Positions 17,213-25,748 are shown, counted from the stretch's first letter. The stretch is DNA of 64,000 nucleotides from Streptomyces sp. CoH27 (GCF_020181035.1 NZ_JAIQYY010000004.1:184215-248214), one strand, 5' to 3'. A program made the numbers and translations. The notes: generated from the letters alone by a model not told the origin.

Positions 17213-18151
17213 ATGGTGATCATGACAATGACGTCGTCCCACACCTTCCTGCCGGTCCTGGAGCGCATCGCCGAGGAGATAGGCCGCACCCCCGGCCGCG
17301 GCCGTCCCGCCGACTACATCCCGGCCCTCGCCGCCCGCGATCCGCGCAGCTTCGGCATGGCGGTCGCCGAGCTGGACGGCACCGTGTACGGGGTGGGGGA
17401 GTGGCGGGAGCCGTTCTCCGCGCAGTCCATCACCAAGGTCTTCACGCTCGCCCTGGACCTGGCCCGTGAGGGCGACGAACTCTGGGAGCACGTGGGCCGC
17501 GAACCCTCCGGCAACCCGTTCAACTCCCTGGTCCAGCTGGAGTACGAGAACGGCATCCCGCGGAATCCTTTCATCAACGCGGGCGCGCTCGTCGTCACCG
17601 ACCGCCTCCACACCCGTACCGGCGACGCGGCCGGACATCTCCTGGACTTCCTGCGCGCCGAGAGCGGCAATCCGGCGCTGGACTTCGACAAGGAGGTCGC
17701 CGCCTCCGAGACCGCCCACGGCGACCGCAACGCCGCCCTCGCCCACTTCATGGCGTCCTACGGCAACATCGACAACGACGTACCGGTCCTGCTCGACCAG
17801 TACTTCCGGCAGTGCTCCGTCGCCGCCTCCTGCGCCGACCTGGCCCTGGCCACCGGCTTCCTCGCCCGGCACGGCATCCGCGCCGACGGCGGGCGGCTGT
17901 TCACCCGCAGCCAGGCCAAGCAGGTCAACGCGGTGATGCTGACCTGCGGGACGTACGACGCGGCCGGAGACTTCGCCTACCGCGTGGGCCTGCCCGGCAA
18001 GAGCGGCGTCGGCGGCGGCATCATCGCGGTCGTACCGGGCCGCTGCACGCTGTGCGTGTGGAGCCCTGGGCTGGACGAGCGGGGCAACTCGGTGGCGGGG
18101 GTGGCGGCCCTGGACCGTTTCACGACGCTCACCGGACTGTCGGTGTTCTGA
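17213..18151 (+). CDS. glsA: Glutaminase (serine-dependent, GlsA type)
   Basis: A 312-residue cytoplasmic glutaminase that converts L-glutamine to glutamate and ammonia. The beta-lactamase-like active site is visible: Ser72-x-x-Lys75 in SAQSITKVF, then NPFNSLVQLEYENG and NPFINAGAL, and the late KSGVGGGI. Numbering uses ATG 17213, four bases after GGGAGG; GTG 17216 and ATG 17222 are close in-frame alternatives with better spacing. It follows aspA on the same strand after 49 bp and shares the theme of amide nitrogen release, so it may be read from the same transcript. Confidence 0.94.
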   Translation: MVIMTMTSSHTFLPVLERIAEEIGRTPGRGRPADYIPALAARDPRSFGMAVAELDGTVYGVGEWREPFSAQSITKVFTLALDLAREGDELWEHVGREPSGNPFNSLVQLEYENGIPRNPFINAGALVVTDRLHTRTGDAAGHLLDFLRAESGNPALDFDKEVAASETAHGDRNAALAHFMASYGNIDNDVPVLLDQYFRQCSVAASCADLALATGFLARHGIRADGGRLFTRSQAKQVNAVMLTCGTYDAAGDFAYRVGLPGKSGVGGGIIAVVPGRCTLCVWSPGLDERGNSVAGVAALDRFTTLTGLSVF

Positions 18152-18263
18152 CGGGTGCCTCGCGCCCCTTGGCCGGTTCCCACCCCCCGCCGGTCACATC
18201 TCGGCCCCCGCCCGGTGGGCTCGCCGTATCCTTCCGGCCACCCGGCGTTGACACGCTGAAGCA

Positions 18264-19676
18264 GTGTTGGCCATGGCATTCCCCGTCGATCTCCGCCGCT
18301 GCCGGCTGCTCGGGCTGGCCGGTACCGCCTTTCTCGCGCTGGGCGGTGAGACCGCCGGTGCGCTGCCGGTGCAGGACCTGCTGGCGCCCGCCTCGGCGCA
18401 GGCGGCGCTCGGGCTGGTCGGCGTGTACTTCGGTGTCGTCCTGCTGATAGCGGCCTGGGTGCTGCTCGGGCGGCTGGTGCGCGGACCGCGGCCACCGAGC
18501 CCGCGTGCCCTGCTGCTCGTGCTGGCTGCGTGGACGGCCCCGCTGCTGCTCGCCCCGCCGCTGTTCAGCCGGGACGTCTACAGCTATCTCGCCCAGGGCG
18601 CCATGGTCGACGCCCACATGGACGTCTACGCCCACGGTCCGGACCAGCTCGGCGGCCCGCTCGCCGGCGAGGTCGCGCCGATGTGGCAGCACACCGGCGC
18701 CCCCTACGGCCCCGCTTTCCTCGGGCTGGCCTCCGCGCTGTCCGGCCTGACCCGCGGGGAACTGCCCGCCGGCCTGCTCGGCATGCGCCTGGTCGCGCTG
18801 CTCGGTGTGGCCCTCATGGCGCTCGCGCTGCCCCGGCTCGCCCGGCACAGCGGCGCCGACCCGGCCGCGGCCCTGTGGCTCGGCGCCCTGAACCCGCTCG
18901 TCCTGCTGCACCTGGTGGCGGGCGCCCACAACGACGCCCTCATGCTCGGCCTGCTGGGGCTCGGCCTGGTCGCCGCGCGCGGCCGGCACCCCGCCGCCGG
19001 GATCGGCGCGGCCGTCCTCGTCACCCTGGCCGCCCTGGTCAAGGCGCCGGCCGCGCTCGGACTCCTGGCGGTGCTCGCCCTTCAGGTCCGCTCCGGCCGC
19101 CGTCCGCTGCCCGCTCTCCTCAGCACCGCGGCCGCCTCCGCCGCGACCACGGTTGCCGCCACCGCCGTCGCCGGTACGGGCTACGGCTGGATCGGCGCTC
19201 TGGCCACCCCGGTCTCCCCGCAGAACTGGGCCCTGACCAGCCTGCTCGGCCGGGCCACCGGTGCCCTGCTGCACCACCTCGGCAGCGGCCTGGCCCCGCT
19301 CGCCATCCCGGCCTGGCATCTGCTGGGCCTCGCGGTCACCGCCGTCCTCGTCGCGCTGATATGGCTCCGGCTGCGCCTCAGACCCGTGTACGCGCTGGGC
19401 CTGAGCCTGCTGACCGTCGCCGTGTTCGGCCCGGCGATCCGCCCCTGGTACGTGCTGTGGGGCCTGTTCCTCATCGCCGCCGCCGCGCCCGACACCTCGG
19501 TACGGCACCGCGTCGCGGCCCTGGCCGGTGTCCTCGCCCTCGCCGTCCTGCCCAGCGGCGGCCCCGCCGACCCCGGCCAGCTGGTGCTCGCCGTCTCCGG
19601 CGGGGTGCTCGGCGTGGTCGTCCTGTGGCAGGCCCACCTGGCGGCCCAGGCCCCGGCACCGGGACGTACGGCGTGA
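18264..19676 (+). CDS. MptB-type polyprenol-phosphomannose mannosyltransferase (GT-C)
   Basis: A 470-residue polytopic membrane protein with more than ten hydrophobic helices. The GT-C motif is in the first outside loop, LFSRDVYSYLAQGAMVDAHMDVYAHGP. That loop matches MptB/MptA-type alpha-1,6-mannosyltransferases, which extend lipid-linked mannan outside the membrane using polyprenyl-phosphate mannose. GTG 18264 gives the longest form; ATG 18273 is equally likely and no good ribosome site separates them. The stop overlaps the GTG of the GT87 gene (GTGA), so the two are coupled. The acceptor in Streptomyces is unknown. Confidence 0.88.
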   Translation: MLAMAFPVDLRRCRLLGLAGTAFLALGGETAGALPVQDLLAPASAQAALGLVGVYFGVVLLIAAWVLLGRLVRGPRPPSPRALLLVLAAWTAPLLLAPPLFSRDVYSYLAQGAMVDAHMDVYAHGPDQLGGPLAGEVAPMWQHTGAPYGPAFLGLASALSGLTRGELPAGLLGMRLVALLGVALMALALPRLARHSGADPAAALWLGALNPLVLLHLVAGAHNDALMLGLLGLGLVAARGRHPAAGIGAAVLVTLAALVKAPAALGLLAVLALQVRSGRRPLPALLSTAAASAATTVAATAVAGTGYGWIGALATPVSPQNWALTSLLGRATGALLHHLGSGLAPLAIPAWHLLGLAVTAVLVALIWLRLRLRPVYALGLSLLTVAVFGPAIRPWYVLWGLFLIAAAAPDTSVRHRVAALAGVLALAVLPSGGPADPGQLVLAVSGGVLGVVVLWQAHLAAQAPAPGRTA

Positions 19677-21031
19677 GCGCACTCGGAGTGACCGGGCCGC
19701 GCACGACCCGGGGCCGGCTGCTGCTGGTCCTGGTCCTCGCTGCCACGGTCACCGTCTTCACCGCGACCGTGCCGCTGCTGCGCGACTTCTTCGACCTGCG
19801 TGTCTACTACGGGACCGTGCACACCTGGGTGCACCACGGGGGCCGCATCTACGACTACCACGTCCCCGGCACCGCCTACGGCTTCACCTATCCGCCGTTC
19901 GCCGCCCTCGCCATGCTGCCGCTGGCCCTGCTCGGCCGGACCACCGCGATCGCGCTGTCGCTGCTGGTGAACCTGGCCGCGCTCGCGACGGTCCTGTGGA
20001 TCCTGGCCGGCTCCGGCCGCCGGCGGCACGGCTGGTACCGCTGGTCGCTCGCCCTGTGTGCGCTCGCGCTGTTCGAACCGCTGCGGGACACCTTCAGCTT
20101 CGGCCAGGTCAACCTGGTGCTCCTCGCCCTCGTCCTCGGCGACTGCCGGCTGCTGACGAGCGGCCGGGGGCGCTGGGCGGGCGCCGGGATCGGGCTCGCC
20201 GCCGCCGTGAAGCTGACGCCCGCCCTGTTCATCGGCCTGCTGCTGCTCGCCGGGCGCCGCCGGGCGGCCGGTGTCGCGACGGCCGTGGCCGTCGCGGCGA
20301 GCGCGCTCGCGGCCTGGGCGGACCCGAGCGCGTCCCGCTTCTACTGGACCGATGCGCTGTGGGACACCAGCCGGGTCGGCCGCCTCGCCTACGTCTCGAA
20401 CCAGTCGCTGCAGGGTGTGCTGGCCCGCCTCGGCGAGACCGGCCGCCCGCTGTGGGCCACGGCGGTCCTGCTGACCTTGTGCGTGTGGGCCTGGCGGGCC
20501 CGGCGGGCGGTGACGGCCGGGGACTGGACGGCGGCCTTCGCGCTCACCGGCGCGGCGGCCTGTCTGGTCAGCCCGATCACCTGGGTGCATCACCTGGTGT
20601 GGCTGCTGCCGTCGTTCGCGGTCCTGGTCCGCGCCGGACACCCGCGCATCGCGGGGGGCCTGTACGCGGTGATGTGCACGAGCGTGGTGTGGCTCTGGTA
20701 CGACGGCGCCTCGGGCGTCGGCGGGTTCCTCGGCGGCAACCTCTACACGTGGATCACCCTCGGCCTGCTGCTCGGCCTGCCGGTGGGTCAGTCGCGCGCG
20801 GCCTTGCCCTTGGCCCGCAGCACCAGCGCCACGGCCGCCCCGGCGCCGATCCCCGAGAGCCCCGCGACGAGCGCGGTACCGGACCAGCCCGAGTCGTCGT
20901 CCGGGACTCGCGACGCGGCCGCGGCCACCGGTACCGCCGGTTTCGCCGGGCGGGGCTTGACGCGCAGCCCGTCCAGCGAGCCGACCGGATCGACCTGCCC
21001 GGCCGCGTCGAAGCCCCAGTCCAGCAGCTGA
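19673..21031 (+). CDS. GT87 (DUF2029) mannosyltransferase, with 3' end overlapping a convergent gene
   Basis: A 452-residue polytopic GT-C glycosyltransferase of family GT87, the family of mycobacterial PimE. The motif loop after helix 1 is DLRVYYGTVHTWVHHGGRIYDY followed by YGFTYPPFAALAML. GTG at 19673 overlaps the MptB-type stop. The membrane domain ends near residue 375 (LGLLLGLPVG). The last 80 or so residues (from 20788) are Ser/Ala/Pro-rich and antisense to the C-terminus of the carboxypeptidase gene, so they look like read-through after loss of an original stop codon rather than a real domain. Confidence 0.87.
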   Translation: MSALGVTGPRTTRGRLLLVLVLAATVTVFTATVPLLRDFFDLRVYYGTVHTWVHHGGRIYDYHVPGTAYGFTYPPFAALAMLPLALLGRTTAIALSLLVNLAALATVLWILAGSGRRRHGWYRWSLALCALALFEPLRDTFSFGQVNLVLLALVLGDCRLLTSGRGRWAGAGIGLAAAVKLTPALFIGLLLLAGRRRAAGVATAVAVAASALAAWADPSASRFYWTDALWDTSRVGRLAYVSNQSLQGVLARLGETGRPLWATAVLLTLCVWAWRARRAVTAGDWTAAFALTGAAACLVSPITWVHHLVWLLPSFAVLVRAGHPRIAGGLYAVMCTSVVWLWYDGASGVGGFLGGNLYTWITLGLLLGLPVGQSRAALPLARSTSATAAPAPIPESPATSAVPDQPESSSGTRDAAAATGTAGFAGRGLTRSPSSEPTGSTCPAASKPQSSS

Positions 21032-21963
21032 CGGGCCTCCTTGTACACCGTGAACCCGCCGCCCGCCTGAGGGTTCATCACGGTCACCACGAGCGTGCGC
21101 CCGTGGTGGCGGGCCGCGGCCACCAGAGTGTTGCCCGCGTGGGACGTGTAGCCGTTCTTGATGCCGATCAGCCCCGGATACGGTGCGACGCCGTCCCGGC
21201 CGGTCAGGAGCCGGTTGGTGTTCGAGATCCCGAATGCCCATCCGTCGGCGGGGAACGTGGCCTCGGCGGTGGAGCAGTAGCGGGCGAAGTCGGGGTTGCG
21301 CAGCCCCTCCCGGCCGAAGACCGCCAGGTCGTAGGCGGAGGACACCTGGCCGTCCGCGTCGTAGCCGTCGGGGGAGACGACATGGGTGTCCAGGGCACCG
21401 AGCGAGCGGGCCTTGGCCTGCATCCGCGCGGCCGTGGCGTCCCAACCGCCGGCCATCGAGGCGAGCACGTGCACGGCGTCGTTGCCGGACCTGAGGAACA
21501 CCCCGCGCCACAGATCGGCCACGTCGTAGGTGCGCCCCTCCTGAATGCCGACCAGGCTGCTGCCCGGGCCGATGTCCGCAAGCTCCGCGTCCCGCACGGT
21601 GTGCCGCATCCCGCCCGGCAGCTCGGGCAGCACGGTGAGGGCGAACAGCGTCTTCAGGGTGCTGGCCGGCGGCAGCCTGAGGTGGGCGTCGCTCGCGGCC
21701 AGCACGTCCCCGCTGCCGGCGTCGGCCACCACCCAGGACAGCGCCGACACCTCCGGCACCTCGGGCGCCCCCCGGTGCGGCCGGACCTGCGTACCTGAGC
21801 GGTACAGCTGGGACGGCCCGGGCATCACCGCCTGGGGGCCGGGCGGAGCGGGGTCCCCCGTGTGCTGCCCGGCGGAGACGGCGGCCGGCGCGAGCGCCAG
21901 CACCCCCGTCACGCACAGGGAACAGGCCGACAAGGCCGCCCGATGAGAAAGTCCGGTGATCAT
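20788..21963 (-). CDS. D-alanyl-D-alanine carboxypeptidase (S11 penicillin-binding protein)
   Basis: A 391-residue exported serine peptidase that trims the terminal D-Ala from peptidoglycan stem peptides. An N-terminal signal peptide (hydrophobic to about residue 31, AVSAGQ) leads to the S11 domain, with Ser101-x-x-Lys104 (STLK), the S159-G-N motif, and K269-N-G271 in place of the usual KTG. A C-terminal membrane helix and basic tail (ALVAGLSGIGAGAAVALVLRAKGKAARD) anchor it. ATG at 21963 opens the signal peptide. Its 3' end overlaps the convergent GT87 gene by 244 bp. Confidence 0.92.
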   Translation of the reverse strand: MITGLSHRAALSACSLCVTGVLALAPAAVSAGQHTGDPAPPGPQAVMPGPSQLYRSGTQVRPHRGAPEVPEVSALSWVVADAGSGDVLAASDAHLRLPPASTLKTLFALTVLPELPGGMRHTVRDAELADIGPGSSLVGIQEGRTYDVADLWRGVFLRSGNDAVHVLASMAGGWDATAARMQAKARSLGALDTHVVSPDGYDADGQVSSAYDLAVFGREGLRNPDFARYCSTAEATFPADGWAFGISNTNRLLTGRDGVAPYPGLIGIKNGYTSHAGNTLVAAARHHGRTLVVTVMNPQAGGGFTVYKEARQLLDWGFDAAGQVDPVGSLDGLRVKPRPAKPAVPVAAAASRVPDDDSGWSGTALVAGLSGIGAGAAVALVLRAKGKAARD

Positions 21964-22070
21964 GTGATGAACGTACGAATACCTCTCTCGTTCTTCGCGC
22001 TCTCCGGGCCGTTCGGCCCACGCGAGCAACCCGGACGAGGCACCTCGGGCGAGGCGTGCCGGGGCGGTGG

Positions 22071-23219
22071 TCAGCCGGCCGGCAGTGTGGGCCGGATCTG
22101 CCGCAGGAACGCGGCGTTGCCGGGGGTGGCGCGCAGCCGCTCCAGCAGGGTCTCCAGTCCGGAGGGACCGCCCTCCCGGCCGCGCAGCACGCGGCGCAGC
22201 CCGTGCACGGCCGTCAACTCGGCCGGAGTGAGCAGGAGTTCCTCGCGGCGGGTTCCGGTGGCGTCGATGTCCACGGCGGGGAAGAGGCGGCGGGCGGCCG
22301 CCTCCCGGTCGAGGCGCAGCTCCATGTTGCCGGTGCTCTTCAGCTCCTCGAAGTAGTACTGGTCGGCGCGGGAGCCCGTGTCCACCAGCACGGTGGCGAG
22401 GATGGTGAGCGAGCCGCCCTCCTCGGCCTGGCGGGCGGCGCCGAAGAACCGCTTCGGGCCGAGCAGCGCACCGGCGTCGACACCGCCGCTCAGGGTGCGT
22501 CCGCCGGCGGCGGAGGCGTTGTTGTGGGCCCGGCACAGCCGGGTCAGCGAGTCCAGCAGGACGACGACGTCCTCGCCGGCCTCGACCAGGCGCTTGGCCC
22601 GCTCGACGACGAGTTCGGCGAGCGCGATGTGCTCCTTGGGCGTCCGGTCGAAGGTGGAGGCGTACACCTCGCCGCGCACCGAGCGGCGCATCTCGGTGAC
22701 CTCCTCGGGCCGCTCGTCCAGCAGCAGGACCATCAGCCGGCACTCGGGGTGGTTGCCGGCCACGGCTGCGGCGAGCTGCTGGAGCAGCACCGTCTTGCCG
22801 CTCTTCGGCGGGGCGACGATCAGGCCGCGCTGGCCCTTGCCGACCGGCGCGAGCAGATCGGTGACCCGGCCGGCCGGCCCGGAGGCGGGATGTTCGACGC
22901 GGAGGCGGTCGTGCGGGTGGAGCGGGGTGAGGTCGCCGAAGCGGCGCCGGCCGACCGGGCCCGCCGGATCGCGGCCCTCGACGCGCGTGATCTCGGTCAG
23001 CGCCCGCCGCTCGCCCCGGACGCCCTCGACGAGGTCGCCCTTGCGCAGCCCGTGGCGCCGGATCAGGGCCGTGGGGACCTGGGGGTCGGCCGGCGTGGAC
23101 AGGAGGTTCGTGGCCCGCAGATGTCCCTTCCCCTGCGCGTCGATGTCGAGGACACCGGTGACGAGCCGGGCGGCCGGGGCCTGCGGGACCACGGGAGGAT
23201 GGTCGAGTGTGGTGGTCAT
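22071..23219 (-). CDS. rho: Short Rho-like transcription termination factor
   Basis: A 382-residue Rho family helicase. Residues about 15-75 are a reduced cold-shock-like RNA-binding domain (TGVLDIDAQGKGHLRATNLLS ... RKGDLVEGVRG). The ATPase core follows, with Walker A APPKSGKT at 136-143, Walker B VVVLLDSLTRLCRAHN, the Q-loop GGVDAGALLGPKRFFGAAR and SRADQYYFEELKSTGNMEL. The main actinobacterial Rho has a long Arg/Asp-rich insert, absent here, so this is probably a second, minimal Rho. ATG at 23219 follows AAAGGA, but an in-frame ATG at 23447 lies only 11 bp after a strong -10 and would add 76 residues. Confidence 0.88.
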   Translation of the reverse strand: MTTTLDHPPVVPQAPAARLVTGVLDIDAQGKGHLRATNLLSTPADPQVPTALIRRHGLRKGDLVEGVRGERRALTEITRVEGRDPAGPVGRRRFGDLTPLHPHDRLRVEHPASGPAGRVTDLLAPVGKGQRGLIVAPPKSGKTVLLQQLAAAVAGNHPECRLMVLLLDERPEEVTEMRRSVRGEVYASTFDRTPKEHIALAELVVERAKRLVEAGEDVVVLLDSLTRLCRAHNNASAAGGRTLSGGVDAGALLGPKRFFGAARQAEEGGSLTILATVLVDTGSRADQYYFEELKSTGNMELRLDREAAARRLFPAVDIDATGTRREELLLTPAELTAVHGLRRVLRGREGGPSGLETLLERLRATPGNAAFLRQIRPTLPAG

Positions 23220-23458
23220 GGTGGGAGGTCCTTTCGCGGACGGGAGAAACAGCGTGGGAAGGGGGAGGGGCCGCGAGCGGCAGGCGGACACATGCCTGCG
23301 GGCGGCGGGAACGACACCTCGGGGTACGGCGGAAACGCCCTGGTCCGAGGTGGTGCTGAGAAGAAGCCCGGGCCGGTCGAGAGTCCTGGCCGAAGGGCTG
23401 GTGGAGAGAAGAGCGACACCGATGTCCGTACGACGGGACACGCACATGCGCTGATCGC
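23220..23458 (-). other. Leader or N-terminal extension region of the short rho gene
   Basis: This stretch is transcribed ahead of rho if the promoter call is right. It is open in the rho frame from ATG 23447 (peptide start MCVSRRTDIGVALLS) to the rho start without a stop. The encoded segment is rich in Ser, Arg and Pro and looks unlike a folded domain. It may be a regulatory leader, as rho genes are often autoregulated, or a low-complexity N-terminal tail. No other gene is seen here. Confidence 0.4.
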
Positions 23459-23486
23459 ACTATACCCGTGCGTCCGGTGACGTCAA
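23459..23486 (-). promoter_or_regulatory. Strong predicted promoter of the short rho gene
   Basis: On the minus strand TTGACG (23481-23486) and TATAGT (23459-23464) are 16 bp apart, the best sigma-70-type (HrdB) promoter seen in the window. The start site would be near 23452. That leaves either a 230-base leader before ATG 23219 or an almost leaderless message starting at ATG 23447. Confidence 0.7.
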
Positions 23487-23538
23487 CATGAGGGCGTCCA
23501 CGTCTATTCCTGCCCCGCCCGACCGTCAGAAGAACCCC

Positions 23539-24325
23539 GTGGAACTTCCTCCCGCCCGGCCCCGTCCCCTCCGGCGGCCGCCCGTACGCCGTCAACGCGC
23601 GCCTGCGGGCGCAGGGCACCGTGGCCCCGGTCGAACTGCCCGGCGGCATCGAGGGGACGGTCGTACTCGGCACGACGCGCCCAAGGATCCCTCCGGCATC
23701 CCGAAGTCGCCAAGGACACACGGCACTTCACGGCCCTGCGGGAGGGGCGGATCGTTCCCGGCCGGCCGCTGCCGACCTTCGCGACCGTACGGGGGCATGA
23801 CCACCGCCGACGGCGACGACCACCGCCGGCTGCGGTCCCTGGCCGGCCGCGCCCTCACCCCGCGCCGGTGGCGGAACTGCGGTAGCAGATCGAGGAGTTG
23901 ACCTGAGAAGATCTCGACGGCCTCGCCCGTGCCGCCGACGCGGGCGACGGTGTCGCCGATCTACGCCGGCACTTCGCCCTGCCCCTGCCGATGGGCGTCA
24001 TCAGCGAACTCATCGGCGTGGACGGCGAGTTCCGTGACCGGCTGCATCACATGAGCAACCAGGTCGTGGCCACCGACATCATGCCGGCCCGGGCCGGTGC
24101 CGCCAACCTCGAACTCGTCGCCGTGCTCGGTGAGATCGCCGCGGCGAAGGCCGCGCAACCGGCCAGGAGGACGCGATCGCGCTGAAGCGGCTGTTCACCC
24201 GGTTCCCCCCGAACTCCAACTCGCCCCACATGAAGCCGACTTGCAGCCTCACTCCGGCTTTGTCGGCACCAGCGTCCGGACAGACCGTGCCCGTCCCCCT
24301 CCGGCCGCATGTCCTCAGACCGTAA
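23539..24325 (+). pseudogene. Decayed cytochrome P450 gene
   Basis: Pieces of one P450 lie in all three forward frames. First GPVPSGGRPYAVNARLRAQG and VAPVELPGGIEG (N-terminal segment), then AKDTRHFTALREGRIVPG, then MTTADGDDHRRLRSLAGRAL followed by TPRR (helix C), then DLRRHFALPLPMGVISELIG (after in-frame stops at the tag and tga near 23882 and 23902), and finally LKRLFTRF, PELQLAP and VPVPLRPHVLRP, the usual P450 C-terminus. The part that should hold the I-helix, ExxR and heme Cys loop is missing, so a deletion near 24185 joins the middle to the tail. At least four frame changes make it non-functional. No ferredoxin or pathway partner remains beside it. Confidence 0.8.
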
Positions 24326-24377
24326 CGATCCTGGACGTCAGGGGACTTGCCCGATAAGCGTGCACTATGTTCAGGAC

Positions 24378-25316
24378 ATGTCCACGCCATCGCAGCCGCC
24401 TCAGCCGGCCGATCAGCCGGCACCACAGCCCGCGCAGCCGCCGCAGCCGGCCGTCCCGCCGCAGCCGACGGCCTACCCGTACCCGAGCCCGCAGTCCCCG
24501 CCGCCCGGGAACTTCTATGCGCAGCCCACCCTGGTCGGCCAGCCCGCCGCCCAGCCCCTGCCGGTGCCGCACGGACAGCAGGTGCAGCCGGGGCAGTTCG
24601 GCGGGGCGGGGCAGCCCCAGCCCGGCAACCCCTATGCCCAGGCACCCCAGTACGGCCCCGGCGCTCCTGTTCCCCCATCAGGTGGCGGCGGGGCGGGCAA
24701 GGCGGTGCTGTGGGCGGTCGTCGGCGCGGTCGTCGCGTCCGCCGCCTGGGCGGGCGGTGTCTTCCTCATCGGCGGCAAGAGCGACAGCGCGGACCTGCGG
24801 GGCTACGCGGCGCCGGCCGACATGTGCTCCCGCGCCGACTACTCCTCCTTCAAGAGCGAATACCCGCAGGACGACACCACGCCCACCAAGAACACCCTCA
24901 AGAACCCGGCGCTGGACGAGAGTTACTGCAGTCTCGGTCTGAAGAAGACCGGTTCCACCTACGCCGACGCCTACCTGACCATGCAGCTGGACCTGCACAG
25001 AAAGACCGATCCGGGGCCCGAGTTCACCGCCCTGTGGAAGAACTACGCTGACAGTCACAGCGGTTACGAGGTCTCCACGGTCAACGGCATCGGCGACGAG
25101 GCCTACCTGGTCAGCCAGGACACCACCGGCGGCTCCGCCGGCAGCGGCTCCCGCTATGCCACGCTCGCCGTGCGCGACGGCTGGGTGACGTACGAGATGA
25201 CCTACAACACGTACCTCAGCTCGTACGACCAGGACAAGAACCCGCCCAGCCTCGGCAGTGTGACCGACTGGCTCAAGAAGGACGCCAAGGCGACCCTGGG
25301 GCAGCTGAAGGGCTGA
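24378..25316 (+). CDS. Pro/Gln-rich single-pass membrane protein, function unknown
   Basis: A 312-residue protein I do not recognise beyond its architecture. Residues 1-115 are a disordered cytoplasmic region rich in Pro, Gln and Ala (repeats of QPPQPA type). One membrane helix follows near 117-140 (VLWAVVGAVVASAAWAGGVFLIGG). The outside domain of about 165 residues contains two Cys (MCSRADYS and SYCSLGL) and ends GSVTDWLKKDAKATLGQLKG. ATG at 24378 is preceded by AGGAC. Many Streptomyces proteins of this layout bind cell-wall or signalling partners, but no function can be given. It is a single-gene unit convergent with the SnoaL-like gene. Confidence 0.85.
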   Translation: MSTPSQPPQPADQPAPQPAQPPQPAVPPQPTAYPYPSPQSPPPGNFYAQPTLVGQPAAQPLPVPHGQQVQPGQFGGAGQPQPGNPYAQAPQYGPGAPVPPSGGGGAGKAVLWAVVGAVVASAAWAGGVFLIGGKSDSADLRGYAAPADMCSRADYSSFKSEYPQDDTTPTKNTLKNPALDESYCSLGLKKTGSTYADAYLTMQLDLHRKTDPGPEFTALWKNYADSHSGYEVSTVNGIGDEAYLVSQDTTGGSAGSGSRYATLAVRDGWVTYEMTYNTYLSSYDQDKNPPSLGSVTDWLKKDAKATLGQLKG

Positions 25317-25320
25317 CGCG

Positions 25321-25719
25321 TCACGCCGATCGTGCCTCCGCCTCCTTCGCGATCTCGTCGAACCGCGCGCCCATGGCCTCGGCGAGGGCATGGGCGCCGG
25401 ACAGGGGGCGGACCATGACCATGAAGTCGTCGATCAGGCCGTCCTCGTTCACGTGGATGAAGTCGCAGCCGGTCAGCTCGCGGTCGCCCACCCGGGCCGT
25501 GAAGACCAGCGCGTGGTCGGCGCCGTCCGGGGCCCCGATCTCCCGGACGTAGCGGAAGTCCTCGAAGACCTGGGAGACCGCGCGCAGGATCGCCGCGGTG
25601 ATCGCCTTGCCCGGATACGGCTTGAAGACGACCGGGCTGGTGAAGACGACGTCCTCGGCCAGCAGCGCCACGGCGGCGTCGATGTTCCCGGCCTCCACCG
25701 CCTCGCGGAACGCGCGCAT
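25321..25719 (-). CDS. SnoaL/NTF2-like protein
   Basis: A 132-residue protein of the NTF2-like fold: an N-terminal helix with FREAVEAGNIDAAVALLAEDVVFTSP, then a curved sheet ending GCDFIHVNEDGLIDDFMVMVRP. This is the usual pattern of SnoaL-like or ketosteroid-isomerase-like small proteins. The catalytic role is open; members range from cyclases to pure binding proteins. ATG at 25719 follows GAGGTGATCC. It is divergent from a PadR regulator, with an AT-rich palindrome between them, so it is probably the PadR target. Confidence 0.85.
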   Translation of the reverse strand: MRAFREAVEAGNIDAAVALLAEDVVFTSPVVFKPYPGKAITAAILRAVSQVFEDFRYVREIGAPDGADHALVFTARVGDRELTGCDFIHVNEDGLIDDFMVMVRPLSGAHALAEAMGARFDEIAKEAEARSA

Positions 25720-25736
25720 CGGATCACCTCACATAG

Positions 25737-25748
25737 TCAATTAATTGA
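25737..25748. promoter_or_regulatory. AT-rich palindrome between SnoaL-like gene and padR
   Basis: TCAATTAATTGA is a perfect 12-bp palindrome in an otherwise GC-rich genome. A related half, GATTAATCAA, lies 23 bp further right. PadR-family repressors bind AT-rich inverted repeats, so this is a likely shared operator for both genes. Confidence 0.6.
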
